40,887 nt of DNA from Polaromonas sp. UBA4122 (GCA_002381615.1 DFWY01000053.1:1-40887), one strand, 5' to 3'. Shown: positions 16,764 to 26,083, numbered from the stretch's first letter. The notes: generated from the letters alone by a model not told the origin. A program made the numbers and translations.

Positions 16764-17485
16764 GTCCCGGATGGCGCCGCGGCAACCAGGGTATGGGCGG
16801 CGACGGACGTCAGCCGGTAGCCTGCACCGCGAACGGTTTCCACCATGGTGCCGGCGGTGCCCAAGGCCTCCCGCAGGCGCTTGATGTGAACGTCGACCGT
16901 GCGCTCTTCAATGAACACATGGTCACCCCATACCTTGTCCAGCAATGCGCTGCGGCTGTGTACGCGTTCGGCATGCTTCATCAGGTAGTGAAGCAGCTTG
17001 AACTCGGTCGGGCCCAGCTTGAGCTCCTGATTCTGAAATGAAATGCGGTGTGTTGCCGCATCCAGCACCAGCGCACCGACGGTGACACAGTCGTTCACCG
17101 ACTCGGGCGCGCGGCGGCGCAGCACCGCACGAATGCGCGCCAGCAACTCCTGGGTGGAAAAAGGCTTGGTAATGTAGTCGTCGGCGCCGGCATCCAGTCC
17201 GGCGACCTTGTCGGGCTCATCTCCCCGGGCCGTCAGCATCAGGATGGGCGTGCTCTTGGTACGCGCCTGTTTTCGCCAGTGGCGTGCCAGCGCAAGGCCG
17301 CTCTGTCCCGGCAGCATCCAGTCCAGCAAAATGACATCCGGCAGCACAGAGTCAAGCTCGCGCTGAGCCGTTACGCTGTCCTGCGCAACCACAGGATCAA
17401 AACCGCCATGCCTCAAGTTAACAGCAATCAGCTCGGCAATGGCCGGCTCATCTTCAACAATCAATACGCGAGGAAGATGTTTCAT
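16760..17485 (-). CDS. phoB: Phosphate regulon response regulator PhoB
   Basis: This 241-residue OmpR-family regulator binds Pho boxes when phosphorylated by PhoR. The receiver domain has the acidic pair (VEDEPA), the phosphorylation site in VILLDWMLPGQSG (Asp about 54) and the Lys in YITKPF. The winged-helix C-terminus contains LGPTEFKLLHYLMKHAERVHSR and VDVHIKRLREAL, the DNA-recognition region. It begins 7 bases after phoU and overlaps phoR by 4 bases. Its binding sites are visible elsewhere in the window, upstream of pstS in particular. Confidence 0.96.
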   Translation of the reverse strand: MKHLPRVLIVEDEPAIAELIAVNLRHGGFDPVVAQDSVTAQRELDSVLPDVILLDWMLPGQSGLALARHWRKQARTKSTPILMLTARGDEPDKVAGLDAGADDYITKPFSTQELLARIRAVLRRRAPESVNDCVTVGALVLDAATHRISFQNQELKLGPTEFKLLHYLMKHAERVHSRSALLDKVWGDHVFIEERTVDVHIKRLREALGTAGTMVETVRGAGYRLTSVAAHTLVAAAPSGT

Positions 17486-17492
17486 TCGACCA

Positions 17493-18194
17493 TTACTTTA
17501 CTGCAGACTCAACCTGCTCCATGGGTGTGTGCCTGACGTCTGCACCCTTGACGATGTAGATGATGAATTCCGCAATGTTCTTGGCATGGTCGCCCACGCG
17601 CTCAATAGCTTTGGCCACAAACAACAGATCCAGGCTTGCGGAAATCGTGCGCGGGTCCTCCATCATGTACGTAATGAGCTTGCGAACAAAGCCATCAAAT
17701 TCCTTGTCAATCTGGTCGTCCTCCTTGAGGATGGATACCGCTGCGGCAGTGTCCATCCGGGCGAAGGCATCCAACGCCTTGCGCAACAGGCCGGAAGCGA
17801 GCTCCGCAGCGATGCGAAGTTCGGAAGACGGCAAAGCACGGGCCGAGCCGCTTTCGATGATCGAATTGACCATGCGTGCGATTTTATCGGCTTCATCACC
17901 CGCTCGCTCAAGGTTGGCCGTGGTCTTTGAAATGGCGATCAACAGGCGCAGATCACGGGCCGTGGGCTGGCGCCGCGCAATGATGGAAGACAAATCGCGG
18001 TCAATGTCGATTTCCATGGCATTGACGCGCGCTTCGGTTTCGATCACCTGGTTGGCGCTCTCGGTGCTGAACTGCGACAGCGCATAGATGGCCAGGCGAA
18101 TCTGGGATTCAACCAGGCCGCCCATCTCCATCACACGCGAGGACAGGCCGTTGAGTTCGCTGTCGAACTGGGTAGATAAATGATTATCAGACAT
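17493..18194 (-). CDS. phoU: Phosphate transport system regulator PhoU
   Basis: This 233-residue all-helical cytoplasmic protein links the Pst transporter to PhoR and keeps the regulon off when phosphate is plentiful. Two PhoU repeats are evident: one around MGGLVESQIRLAIYALS..ETEARVNAMEIDID, and a second around ALDAFARMDTAAAVSILKEDDQIDKEFD, with the metal-binding E/DxxxD motif in each. The C-terminus has VAKAIERVGDHAKNIAEFIIYIVKG. It lies 19 bases after pstB and 7 before phoB in the same operon. Confidence 0.95.
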   Translation of the reverse strand: MSDNHLSTQFDSELNGLSSRVMEMGGLVESQIRLAIYALSQFSTESANQVIETEARVNAMEIDIDRDLSSIIARRQPTARDLRLLIAISKTTANLERAGDEADKIARMVNSIIESGSARALPSSELRIAAELASGLLRKALDAFARMDTAAAVSILKEDDQIDKEFDGFVRKLITYMMEDPRTISASLDLLFVAKAIERVGDHAKNIAEFIIYIVKGADVRHTPMEQVESAVK

Positions 18195-18213
18195 GTTTTT
18201 CTCTCAGTCCCTG

Positions 18214-18993
18214 TCAGCCAAAACGGCCAGTAATGTAGTCTTCAGTCTCTTCACGCTTGGGCTTGAAAAAGAGGTCTTTTGTGGCGCCGAATTCGACCAG
18301 ATCCCCAAGATACATATAGGCCGTGTAATCGCTGCAGCGGGCAGCCTGCTGCATATTGTGCGTCACGATGACCACCGTGTAGTCGCTTTTCAACTCGGCA
18401 ATCAGCTCCTCGATCTTGGCCGTGGAAATTGGATCCAGCGCCGAACAGGGCTCATCCAGCAGCAGCACTTCCGGCTTGATGGCGATGCCACGGGCAATGC
18501 ACAGCCGCTGCTGCTGGCCGCCCGACAGACTGGAACCGCTCTGGTTCAGCTTGTCCTTGACCTCGGACCAGAGCGCAGCCTTGCGCAGCGCCCATTCGAC
18601 CCGCTCGTCCATGTCTGCCGCATTGAGGTTGTCGAACAACTTGACACCAAAAGCAATGTTGTCGTAAATCGACATGGGAAACGGCGTCGGCTTCTGGAAA
18701 ACCATACCCACTTTGGAGCGAATCAACGCCACATCTTTTTTGGAAGTGAGCAGGTTCTCGCCGTCAAACATGACTTCACCTTCCGCACGCTGCTCCGGGT
18801 AGAGCTCGTACATGCGGTTAAAAATGCGCAGCAGGGTTGATTTGCCGCAGCCTGACGGACCAATAAATGCCGTGACTTTATTCTCAGGGATTTCCAGATT
18901 GATGCCCTTTAGAGCGCGAAATTTTCCGTAATAAAAGTCCAGGTTTTTGACCACTATTTTTGACTTTTCGGGTTGGGCAGCGATGGCGTCCAT
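18214..18993 (-). CDS. pstB: Phosphate ABC transporter ATP-binding protein PstB
   Basis: This 259-residue ATPase energises high-affinity phosphate import. It shows Walker [11 protein letters not shown], the Q-loop region [18 protein letters not shown], signature [16 protein letters not shown], Walker [17 protein letters not shown] and switch His in [23 protein letters not shown]. The ATG at 18993 ([23 protein letters not shown]) is chosen. A longer open frame to 19122 runs back into the pstA 3' end and adds non-homologous sequence. It lies 47 bases downstream of pstA. Confidence 0.96.
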   Translation of the reverse strand: MDAIAAQPEKSKIVVKNLDFYYGKFRALKGINLEIPENKVTAFIGPSGCGKSTLLRIFNRMYELYPEQRAEGEVMFDGENLLTSKKDVALIRSKVGMVFQKPTPFPMSIYDNIAFGVKLFDNLNAADMDERVEWALRKAALWSEVKDKLNQSGSSLSGGQQQRLCIARGIAIKPEVLLLDEPCSALDPISTAKIEELIAELKSDYTVVIVTHNMQQAARCSDYTAYMYLGDLVEFGATKDLFFKPKREETEDYITGRFG

Positions 18994-19040
18994 CTTTAAC
19001 CTTGTCTTGTTGTGTGAATGGATGGCGATCAGCTTTTGTG

Positions 19041-19901
19041 TCAGGCTTTGTTGCGCGTCAGCACGCGCGCCAGAATGTTCAGACCGAGCACCGCCAGGGT
19101 GATCAGGAACACACCCGCCCATGCAAGTTGCTGCCAGTTCTCATAAGGGCTCATCGCAAACTTGAAGATGGTCACAGGCAAGCTGGCCATGGGCTGGCCC
19201 AAATCAGAGGTCCAGAACTGGTTGTTCAGGGCCGTGAACAGCAAAGGGGCAGTTTCACCAGCGATGCGCGCTACGGCCAGCAATATGCCGGTCACCACCC
19301 CAGAGCGAGCGGCCCTGAGCGTGATGCTGGTGATGACCTTCCACTTGGGCGCACCCAGCGCATAAGCCGCTTCGCGCAGACCCGGCGGAACCAGATGCAG
19401 CATGTTTTCAGTGGTGCGTATCACCACCGGAATTACAATCAATGCCAGCGCCAAGACCCCCGCCCATCCTGAAAAGGAATGAAAACGGGACACCACGACA
19501 GCGTAAACAAAAAGGCCAATCACGATTGACGGCGCTGACAGCAGAATATCGTTGACGAACCGTGTCACCGAGGCCAGCCAGCCCTTAATGTTGTACTCGG
19601 CTAGATAAATGCCGGCCATAATGCCAATCGGTGTACCCACAAAAGTGGCGAGCAGCACCATAAAAAAAGAGCCATAGAGCGCGTTTGCAAGGCCACCAAC
19701 TTCGTTGGGCGGGGGCGTCATTTCGGTAAAGGTCGCGAGCGCAATACCGCCAATACCCAGGCGTATGGTTTCCCACAGGATCCAGAACAGCCAGAACAGC
19801 CCGAACGACATGGCCGCCAGCGACAAAATGAGTGCCACCTGGTTGACCCTTTTACGGCGCGCGAACTTGGCCAGGCGAGCATCATGCGTCACCGCGTTCA
19901 T
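19041..19901 (-). CDS. pstA: Phosphate ABC transporter permease PstA
   Basis: This 286-residue inner-membrane permease has six predicted membrane spans. It carries the permease-type EAA loop [46 protein letters not shown], which contacts PstB and ends in the conserved R..GETAP motif. It begins within the pstC stop (4-base ATGA overlap), implying coupled translation of the two permease subunits. Confidence 0.95.
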   Translation of the reverse strand: MNAVTHDARLAKFARRKRVNQVALILSLAAMSFGLFWLFWILWETIRLGIGGIALATFTEMTPPPNEVGGLANALYGSFFMVLLATFVGTPIGIMAGIYLAEYNIKGWLASVTRFVNDILLSAPSIVIGLFVYAVVVSRFHSFSGWAGVLALALIVIPVVIRTTENMLHLVPPGLREAAYALGAPKWKVITSITLRAARSGVVTGILLAVARIAGETAPLLFTALNNQFWTSDLGQPMASLPVTIFKFAMSPYENWQQLAWAGVFLITLAVLGLNILARVLTRNKA

Positions 19902-20926
19902 GACTTGCTCCCTTCATTTTTTTTCAATTGGGCCAGCAGCAGCTTGGAAAGCGACAACACCACAAAGGTGATGAAGAACAGTACCAGCCCCAGGTAGATC
20001 AGCGCCGCCTGGTGAAGACCTTCGCCCGCCTCGGCAAACTCATTGGCGAGGGCTGACGTGATGCTGTTGGCTGCCTGAAACAGGCTTGGGGAGAACTGGT
20101 TGAAATTTCCAATGACGAAAGTCACCGCCATGGTTTCGCCCAACGCACGCCCCAGCCCCAGCATGATGCCGCCCACCACACCGGCTTTGGTATAGGGCAA
20201 CACTACCTTGTAAACGACCTCCCATGTGGTAGATCCGAGGCCGTAAGCCGACTCCTTCAGGAGCACCGGCGTGACCTCGAACACATCGCGAATCACGGAA
20301 GCTATAAACGGAATGATCATGATCGCGAGAATGATTCCCGCAGACAATATGCCGATGCCTACCGGCGGCCCCGCAAACAGGGCGCCGAGGTACGGCACAT
20401 TGCCAAAAAGACTCTGCATAGGCTGCTGTACATAGGTCGCGAGAACCGGGCCAAACACCAGCAGACCCCACATGCCGTAAACGATGGAAGGCACAGCGGC
20501 CAGCAGTTCGATGGCTATGCCCAGTGGCCTTTTGAGCCAGGCCGGAGACAATTCAGTTAAAAACAGCGCAATGCCAAAGCTGACTGGCACCGCGATCAGC
20601 AAAGCGATCAATGACGTGGCTAGCGTGCCATAAATCATGACCAGCCCACCGTACTCGTCCTTGACCGGATCCCATACGCTGTTGGTCAGAAAACCCAGAC
20701 CGTACTTGCTGATGGCAGGCCACGCCCCAATGAAGAGTGATGTCAAAATGCCTATCAACAAACCCAGCGTCAACAGCGCCGCCCCAAGTGCAGCCCAGCC
20801 AAAAAGCCGGTCTGCAAAAGGGCTTCTGCGTACAAAATTTACAGGAGGGGGATTCTTCATGTCGCGTCCGGTCACTTTCGTCGGGTCATCAAAAGCTGCC
20901 CGGCCAGCCGGAAGTGTAGTGGACAC
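19898..20926 (-). CDS. pstC: Phosphate ABC transporter permease PstC
   Basis: This permease partner of PstA has multiple membrane spans and the EAA loop [47 protein letters not shown] with the conserved Arg and Glu. It is 342 residues from a GTG start at 20926. An internal ATG at 20860 ([13 protein letters not shown]) would give 320 residues, closer to the usual length of about 320, and is a real alternative. It lies 42 bases after pstS and overlaps pstA by 4 bases. Confidence 0.93.
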   Translation of the reverse strand: MSTTLPAGRAAFDDPTKVTGRDMKNPPPVNFVRRSPFADRLFGWAALGAALLTLGLLIGILTSLFIGAWPAISKYGLGFLTNSVWDPVKDEYGGLVMIYGTLATSLIALLIAVPVSFGIALFLTELSPAWLKRPLGIAIELLAAVPSIVYGMWGLLVFGPVLATYVQQPMQSLFGNVPYLGALFAGPPVGIGILSAGIILAIMIIPFIASVIRDVFEVTPVLLKESAYGLGSTTWEVVYKVVLPYTKAGVVGGIMLGLGRALGETMAVTFVIGNFNQFSPSLFQAANSITSALANEFAEAGEGLHQAALIYLGLVLFFITFVVLSLSKLLLAQLKKNEGSKS

Positions 20927-20968
20927 ATGAGAAACCCCTATCCTACGTCGCTGCAGAAGAAAGACTGC

Positions 20969-22012
20969 TTATTTGTAAGCGACAGCTTTACCAGACGCGT
21001 CCTTAATCTCGCCCCAGGCTTTCTCGATCACAGTTTTCACGGAAGCAGGCATTGGCACATAGTCCAGTTCGTTGGCAATCTTGTCGCCGTTCTTGAAGCC
21101 CCACTCAAAGAATTTCAAGACTGATGCCGCATTGGCTGGCTTATCCTGAACCTTGTGCATCAGAACAAAGGTGGAACCAGTGATGGGCCACGAATCCTTG
21201 CCAGGCTGCTCGGTCAGAATCTGGAAGAAGCTCTTGGCCCAATCGGCGCTTGCTGAAGCGGCCTTGAATGCCACGTCGTTGGGGGTCACGAAGTTGCCAT
21301 CCAGATTCTTCATCAGGGCGTAGGTCATCTTGTTCTGTTTGACGTAGGCATACTCAAGGTAACCAATGGAATTGGGCAGACGGCCAACAAATGCGGCCAC
21401 GCCTTCGTTACCCTTGCCGCCAGCGCCCAAAGGCCAGTTGACGGCCGTACCCTCGCCCACCTTGGATTTCCACTCAGGGCTGACCTTGCTCAGGTAGTTG
21501 GTGAAAATAAACGTAGTGCCCGAACCATCGGCACGGCGAACCGGTGCAATGGCTGCATCGGGCAGGGCCAGTGTCGGATTCAGGGCCTTGATGGCGGGGT
21601 CGCTCCACTTGGTGATTTTGCCGAGATAAATATCACCCAGGACAGGGCCGGTCAGCTTGAGTTGGCCCGGTGCAATTCCCTTGATATTCACCACAGGAAT
21701 GACGCCACCGATCACAACCGGGAACTGCATGAGACCTTTCTTGGTAAGTTCCTCATCTGTCAGAGGCATGTCTGATGCACCAAAGTCCACCGTTTTGGCT
21801 TCGATCTGCTTGATGCCAGCGCCCGAACCCACCGACTGGTAGTTGATTTTTACACCTGTGGCCTTGTTGTAGTCCGACGCCCATTTTGAAACAATGGGAG
21901 CCACAAAAGACGAACCGGCACCTGTCACATCCTGGGCAGCCGACAACGTGGCAAACGACATGACGGCTACGCCCATCACAGCAGTCATCGAAGCTTTGAA
22001 ACTCAATTTCAT
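20969..22012 (-). CDS. pstS: Periplasmic phosphate-binding protein PstS
   Basis: This 347-residue periplasmic receptor delivers phosphate to PstCAB. The Sec signal MKLSFKASMTAVMGVAVMSFATLSAAQ precedes the mature start DVTGAGSSFVAPIVSKWASDYNKATG. Phosphate-contacting blocks follow: SVGSGAGIKQIEAKTVDFGASDMPL and VRRADGSGTTFIFTNYL. The start at 22012 follows AGAGGTGA. Longer in-frame starts would run through the promoter. It is first in the pst-pho operon and is preceded by a Pho box. Confidence 0.96.
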   Translation of the reverse strand: MKLSFKASMTAVMGVAVMSFATLSAAQDVTGAGSSFVAPIVSKWASDYNKATGVKINYQSVGSGAGIKQIEAKTVDFGASDMPLTDEELTKKGLMQFPVVIGGVIPVVNIKGIAPGQLKLTGPVLGDIYLGKITKWSDPAIKALNPTLALPDAAIAPVRRADGSGTTFIFTNYLSKVSPEWKSKVGEGTAVNWPLGAGGKGNEGVAAFVGRLPNSIGYLEYAYVKQNKMTYALMKNLDGNFVTPNDVAFKAASASADWAKSFFQILTEQPGKDSWPITGSTFVLMHKVQDKPANAASVLKFFEWGFKNGDKIANELDYVPMPASVKTVIEKAWGEIKDASGKAVAYK

Positions 22013-22048
22013 AAAATCACCTCTTGGGTTGGTAGGAAACAAGCACTC

Positions 22049-22082
22049 AATGTAATGTCCTTGTGTGACAAAAATATGACAG
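22049..22082 (-). promoter_or_regulatory. Pho box and -10 of the pstS promoter
   Basis: The minus strand reads CTGTCATATTTTTGTCAC (22082-22065), close to the E. coli consensus CTGTCATAAATCTGTCAC, with the two TGTCA half-sites 11 bases apart. Exactly 10 bases later comes TACATT (22054-22049), a plausible -10. The E. coli phoA promoter uses the same 18+10 spacing. The start codon is 37 bases further on. Confidence 0.82.
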
Positions 22083-22120
22083 ATCGCTCCGGGCCTGCTA
22101 ATGGCTTCCATTGGCGTTTT

Positions 22121-22176
22121 GTGTCATAAAAAGTTCATATTTCCGTCACTAAATTGACATTGACCTCTCCTATTCT
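22121..22176 (+). promoter_or_regulatory. Tandem Pho boxes and -10 of the fasciclin gene promoter
   Basis: Four half-sites lie on the plus strand at 11-base steps: TGTCAT (22122), GTTCAT (22133), CGTCAC (22144) and TGACAT (22155). Together they form two 18-base boxes 22 bases apart. Ten bases after the second box is TATTCT (22171-22176), a -10-like hexamer. A sequence equal to a perfect -35 (TTGACA, 22154) is embedded, but no -10 lies 16-18 bases from it, which favours PhoB-dependent activation. This is inferred from pattern only. Confidence 0.65.
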
Positions 22177-22207
22177 TCGCACTGTATTAATCAGGAGAAT
22201 CGACATC

Positions 22208-22690
22208 ATGTTCAACCGCCGTATTTTATTCGTCGTCGCAGCAGTTGCCGCCCTCGCCGGCTGCGCCACCCGCTCAAACCCAGTGTCGGTGGCAGACACC
22301 ATCGCCGCCACGCCGCAACTGAGTATGCTCAACAGTCTGCTCACCAAAGCAGGGCTCACCGACACGCTCAAAGGGACGGGGCCCTTTACTGTCTTTGCGC
22401 CTACCAACGAAGCCTTCGCAAAAGTTCCCGCAAAAACCATGGGCGAACTTGCCAAAGACCCGGCCAAACTCAAGGCTGTCCTGACTTACCACCTTATTCC
22501 AGGCAAAGTCATGGCTGTTGACGTCAAAAATGGCAACAGCAAAACCGTCAACGGCGCCAGTGTGGCTCTCTCCAAAGCAGGCGACTTCGTCATCATTGAG
22601 GAAGCCATGGTTCAAACGGCCGATATTTCCGCGACCAATGGCGTCGTGCATATCATAGACAGCGTTCCGATTCCTCCAGCGAAGCACTAG
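22208..22690 (+). CDS. Fasciclin (FAS1) domain lipoprotein
   Basis: This 160-residue exported protein has a lipoprotein signal, MFNRRILFVVAAVAALAGC, with lipobox LAGC and lipidated Cys19. The rest is one FAS1 domain: H1-like block GTGPFTVFAPTNEAFAKVP, central YHLIPGKVMAVDV, and H2-like block NGVVHIIDSVPIPP at the end. FAS1 domains mediate adhesion or matrix interactions; the bacterial role is usually unknown. The start at 22208 has AGGAGA 10 bases upstream. It is divergent from pstS, and tandem Pho-box-like repeats precede it, so it is probably induced by phosphate limitation (inference). Confidence 0.88.
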   Translation: MFNRRILFVVAAVAALAGCATRSNPVSVADTIAATPQLSMLNSLLTKAGLTDTLKGTGPFTVFAPTNEAFAKVPAKTMGELAKDPAKLKAVLTYHLIPGKVMAVDVKNGNSKTVNGASVALSKAGDFVIIEEAMVQTADISATNGVVHIIDSVPIPPAKH

Positions 22691-22820
22691 CAACGCCAAG
22701 CTCAAAGCCTCGCATCCCGTGTCTTTCAGGCCAACGCCCCGTCTTAGCGGACGCTGGTCGCTACTAATTCCACAGTACTTTACATCGAACGGCGGGCACG
22801 GCACCGCTTGGGAATCAGCC

Positions 22821-23969
22821 ATGCATTTACAAAAGCCAGTCTGCAGTCGTCGCCAGCTGCTGCAGCGTGTCAGCCTGCTGACGGCAGGCGCTGCCGCACC
22901 GGGCTGGGCGCAGCCTGGCAAATCGGCCGCATCGTCACGCAGCGTCGTCGTTGCGCAGGTTGTTGACTTCTCGCAGGCACAGCAGGACGTGTCCAAGGAT
23001 TTTCTGATCGGGTCACGCGCCGCCTGGCAGGACATCAACTCACGCGGAGGTATTCGCGGCAGGCAGGTGCAGCATCTTGCGGTTGAAACGGACGGCACGC
23101 CGGCCAGTCTGCGCACGGCGCTGGACTCGGTCAAGGACAACCCTTCGTGCATGGTCCTGTCCGGCAGTGTCGGCGACCAGATCGCCAGCCAGATCCTGGC
23201 CCTTTCGCTTCAGGGTGGTCTGAACATCGCTCACGCAGCACCCTGGCTGCAAAACGCCAGCCTCGAAATCGACGACAGGACATTTCCCATCTTCGCAGCA
23301 CGACAGGAGCAGATTGCTTTCGCATTGAAAACCCTGTCGGTCATGGGCTTGAAGGAGTTGGGTGCGATTTACGGAACAGCGCAGGACCACACCTCCTACC
23401 ATGTCGAGCTTGAACGCATTGCTGCTGGCATGCAGCTAAGACTGCAGTCATTCCAGGGAACGGGTGACTTGCGCCTGCTGAGCCAAAGGCTGACGCCAAC
23501 TACCCCCGCTGTGCTGCTGTTTGTGGGTGGCACGCCGGAGCTTGCCGCGTTCACGCAAGGCCTGGGAAAACAGGCGCGTCAGCGCTACATCGTGGCCCTC
23601 GCCGACGTCAACCTTCAGACCCTGCTGCAGATGGGCGCTTCGCGCAACATGCCGGTGATCGCGACCCAGCCGGTGCCGCTGGTCAACGCCAGCTTGCCGA
23701 TCGTCAGGGCCTACCGTGAAACGCTCTCACGCCTGTTTGACGAGCCTCCCACCCCGCTAAGCCTGGCCGGCTTCATTGCCGCCCGGTACACCTATGAAGT
23801 ACTCAATGACGTCGAAGGCCCGCTGACACGCCAGAGCGCCCTGGCAGCCTTTCAGCGGCGAGCCAGCCTGGATATTGGTGGTTTTCGTGTCAGTTTTAAC
23901 GCCCAGCGCAGAAGCAGCACCTATGTCACGCAAAGCATGATGTCGGTCGATGGCCGGCTGATTGGTTAG
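22821..23969 (+). CDS. Periplasmic binding protein, Leu/Ile/Val (ABC substrate-binding) family
   Basis: This 382-residue exported protein opens with MHLQKPVCSRRQLLQRVSLLTAGAAAPGWAQ, a signal with a twin-arginine-like SRRQLL motif and a cleavable AWAQ-type end. The mature part has the type I binding fold: GSRAAWQDINSRGGIRGRQVQHLAVETDGTPASLRTALDSV, then a ligand-loop-like GSVGDQIASQIL, and later FVGGTPELAAFTQGLGK. No ABC permease or ATPase lies nearby, so it is an orphan receptor and its ligand is unknown. The ATG at 22821 is preferred over a longer frame from 22719 because the signal peptide begins there. There is no visible Pho box. Confidence 0.8.
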   Translation: MHLQKPVCSRRQLLQRVSLLTAGAAAPGWAQPGKSAASSRSVVVAQVVDFSQAQQDVSKDFLIGSRAAWQDINSRGGIRGRQVQHLAVETDGTPASLRTALDSVKDNPSCMVLSGSVGDQIASQILALSLQGGLNIAHAAPWLQNASLEIDDRTFPIFAARQEQIAFALKTLSVMGLKELGAIYGTAQDHTSYHVELERIAAGMQLRLQSFQGTGDLRLLSQRLTPTTPAVLLFVGGTPELAAFTQGLGKQARQRYIVALADVNLQTLLQMGASRNMPVIATQPVPLVNASLPIVRAYRETLSRLFDEPPTPLSLAGFIAARYTYEVLNDVEGPLTRQSALAAFQRRASLDIGGFRVSFNAQRRSSTYVTQSMMSVDGRLIG

Positions 23970-24034
23970 GGTCTGGCATGCTGATGCGGGTTTCGCGTGA
24001 ATGCTATGCTGACCTTGTCAAACCAAAGCCAGCC

Positions 24035-25534
24035 ATGCAAAACGGAACCCGCCTCGCCGCTGTGGACCTCGGATCCAACAGCTTTCGCCTCGAAATAGGC
24101 CGCCTCGACCACGGACAGATCCACCGGACCGAATACCTCAAGGAAACGGTCCGCCAGGGTAACGGACTCGATGCCGACCGCAACCTGACTCTAGAGGCGA
24201 TGCAGCGCGGCTGGGACTGTCTGGCCCGCTTCGGCGAGCGGCTGGCGGGCTTTAAAAGAACGCAGGTCAGGGCGGTTGCCACCCAGACACTGCGCGAAGC
24301 CCGCAATCGCGAAGAATTTCTGGCGAACGCCCACAAAATCCTGGGATTTTCCATTGATGTCATTTCAGGCCAAGAAGAAGCCCGCCTGATTTACCAGGGC
24401 GTGGCCCACATGCTGCCGCAGTCGGAAGAACGGCGGCTGGTAGTGGATATCGGCGGTCGCTCCACCGAAATGATCGTAGGCAAAGGCCTTGAAGCGCGCA
24501 CCATGGAGTCCTACCGCGTCGGCAGTGTGGCCTGGTCGATGAAGTACTTCTCCGACGGACAGTTCAGCCCACGCGCGTTCGAGATGGCTGAAATTGCCGC
24601 CAAAGCAGTCCTTGATGAAGCCGTCAACGCCTACCATTCAGGCACCTGGGATATAGCCTATGGCTCTTCCGGCACCATCGGGGCCGTCAGCGATGTTCTG
24701 GCTGCCGCCGGCTGGTCACCCGGTGTTGTCACGCGTGAAGGCCTGGACTGGCTACTCGAGCGCCTGCTCAAAGCGCAAAGCGCCGACCGCCTGAAGCTCG
24801 ATGGCATCAAGGATGACCGGCGCGCAGTCATTGGCGGCGGTGTCAGTGTGCTCAGGGCCGTGTTTGATCTGCTGGGTATTGAGCAGATGGAAGCGGCGCA
24901 AGGCGCCCTGCGCCACGGCGTGCTCTACGACCTGCTGGACCGCGAGCAGGATTTGACCGATTTGCGCTCTACGTCTGTGCAGCGACTGGCCAGTAAATTC
25001 AATGCGGATGCCGTGCAGGCCCAGCGGGTCAGTAGAGTCTCGATGCACCTGTTCCAGATGGCTTGCACGGGCGTGCCCCGTGCTGAACCGGAGCGCTACC
25101 AGCGCAAACTGGAGTGGGCCGCGCAACTCCATGAGATTGGCAGCCAGATTTCACACAGCGACTACCACAAGCATGGCGCCTACATTCTGGACAATGCCGA
25201 CGCGCCCGGCTTCGCCCTGCCCGAATTGCACCGCCTGGGCCTGCTGGTACTGGGCCATCGCGGCAAATTGCGCAAGCTGGAGGCCGACTTCGAGGATCGG
25301 GTATTTGTCCAGCAGTTGCTCTGCCTGCGCTTGGCGGTCATTTTGTGTCATGCCCGGCGTGACCCTGACCTCAAGGACCTACGGCTTGAATCCGTTGCCG
25401 AGCCCGGGCGGCTCTTCGTGCTGAACTGCAGGCCCGGCTGGGCCGAGGCCTTTCCTCAATCGGCGTATTTGCTGCAGGAAGAAGTGCTGGCCTGGCAAAA
25501 AACACCGTGGACACTGATCGTTTCCGGGTTGTAA
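24035..25534 (+). CDS. ppx: Exopolyphosphatase (Ppx/GppA family)
   Basis: This 499-residue ASKHA-fold phosphatase releases phosphate from the ends of polyphosphate, and possibly from pppGpp. Signatures are the phosphate-1 loop LAAVDLGSNSFRLEIGRL near residue 8, VRAVATQTLREARNREEFL near 75-95, the phosphate-2 loop VVDIGGRSTEMIVGKG near 140 (Arg where many relatives have Gly), and AYGSSGTIGAVSDVL. A C-terminal HD-like helical domain contains LHEIGSQISHSDYHKHGAYIL. The ATG at 24035 fits the family N-terminus, whereas the earlier frame start at 23978 does not. It faces ppk across the histone-like gene and sixA, so polyphosphate synthesis and breakdown are encoded together. Confidence 0.93.
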   Translation: MQNGTRLAAVDLGSNSFRLEIGRLDHGQIHRTEYLKETVRQGNGLDADRNLTLEAMQRGWDCLARFGERLAGFKRTQVRAVATQTLREARNREEFLANAHKILGFSIDVISGQEEARLIYQGVAHMLPQSEERRLVVDIGGRSTEMIVGKGLEARTMESYRVGSVAWSMKYFSDGQFSPRAFEMAEIAAKAVLDEAVNAYHSGTWDIAYGSSGTIGAVSDVLAAAGWSPGVVTREGLDWLLERLLKAQSADRLKLDGIKDDRRAVIGGGVSVLRAVFDLLGIEQMEAAQGALRHGVLYDLLDREQDLTDLRSTSVQRLASKFNADAVQAQRVSRVSMHLFQMACTGVPRAEPERYQRKLEWAAQLHEIGSQISHSDYHKHGAYILDNADAPGFALPELHRLGLLVLGHRGKLRKLEADFEDRVFVQQLLCLRLAVILCHARRDPDLKDLRLESVAEPGRLFVLNCRPGWAEAFPQSAYLLQEEVLAWQKTPWTLIVSGL

Positions 25535-25557
25535 ATTCGCAGGGTTGCCCTTTTTTT

Positions 25558-25601
25558 TAAACGGTATAAACTATATAAACGGTTTATTCGTACCATTTAT
25601 T
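25558..25601 (+). promoter_or_regulatory. Repeated TAAAYGGTWY motifs before the histone-like gene
   Basis: TAAACGGTATAAA (25558) and TAAACGGTTTATT (25576) are direct repeats 18 bases apart. A third, inverted copy, TAAATGGTAC, is read on the minus strand at 25599-25590. They fill the short AT-rich gap directly before the ribosome binding site at about 25604-25609. The arrangement looks like an operator, perhaps autoregulatory. Confidence 0.5.
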
Positions 25602-25616
25602 TCAAAGGAAATCTTC

Positions 25617-26066
25617 ATGACAACCATAAAAATGGTACCTGTACCGGCTGCGCCCGAGACGCCGGCAAAACAAAAAGCAACCCCGTCAGCGCCGGCAAAA
25701 TTGCCCTTCAGCAAAGTTCCCAACGGCAAAGCTGCTGTCAAAAAATCCTCTGTAAAAAAAGCCGCTCCCAAAAAGGCCACCGCCAAGGCGCCTCTTTCCA
25801 AAGCCTTTGCCCCGGCAAAGCTTGAAAAAGCCGTCAAAGCCAAAAAGCCCAAACTGGTCCGTGACAGCTTTACCATTCCAAAAGCCGAATACGTGGCGCT
25901 CGACGAGCTCAAACAGCGCGCAGCCAAACTGACCCGCCCTGCCAAAAAAAGCGAGCTGCTGCGCGCCGGCATCAAAATCCTGGTCGCTCTGTCCGACGCG
26001 GCATTCCTGACGGCCCTGGAGCAGGTTCCCACCATCAAGACAGGCCGGCCTACTCTCAAAAAGTAA
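25617..26066 (+). CDS. Lys/Ala/Pro-rich histone H1-like protein with helical C-terminal domain
   Basis: This 149-residue basic protein starts MTTIKMVPVPAAPETPAKQ. Residues about 15-80 are a low-complexity Lys-Ala-Pro tail (AVKKSSVKKAAPKKATAKAP) like histone H1, AlgP or the PhaF tail. Residues about 90-140 form a compact domain, RDSFTIPKAEYVALDELKQRAAKLTRPAKKSELLRAGIKIL, suggestive of a ribbon-helix-helix-like DNA-binding fold. Such tails bind DNA, RNA or polyphosphate. AAAGGAA precedes the ATG at 25617. It lies between ppx and sixA-ppk, so a role at polyphosphate granules or the nucleoid is conceivable but not shown. Confidence 0.75.
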   Translation: MTTIKMVPVPAAPETPAKQKATPSAPAKLPFSKVPNGKAAVKKSSVKKAAPKKATAKAPLSKAFAPAKLEKAVKAKKPKLVRDSFTIPKAEYVALDELKQRAAKLTRPAKKSELLRAGIKILVALSDAAFLTALEQVPTIKTGRPTLKK

Positions 26067-26083
26067 GCGCCGCAGAGGTCTGC

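Noticed and set aside
22154-22176. Ordinary sigma-70 promoter with perfect TTGACA before the fasciclin gene
   Set aside because: No -10-like hexamer lies 16-18 bases from TTGACA; the nearest are 11 and 24 bases away. The 11-base-phased Pho repeats explain the sequence better.
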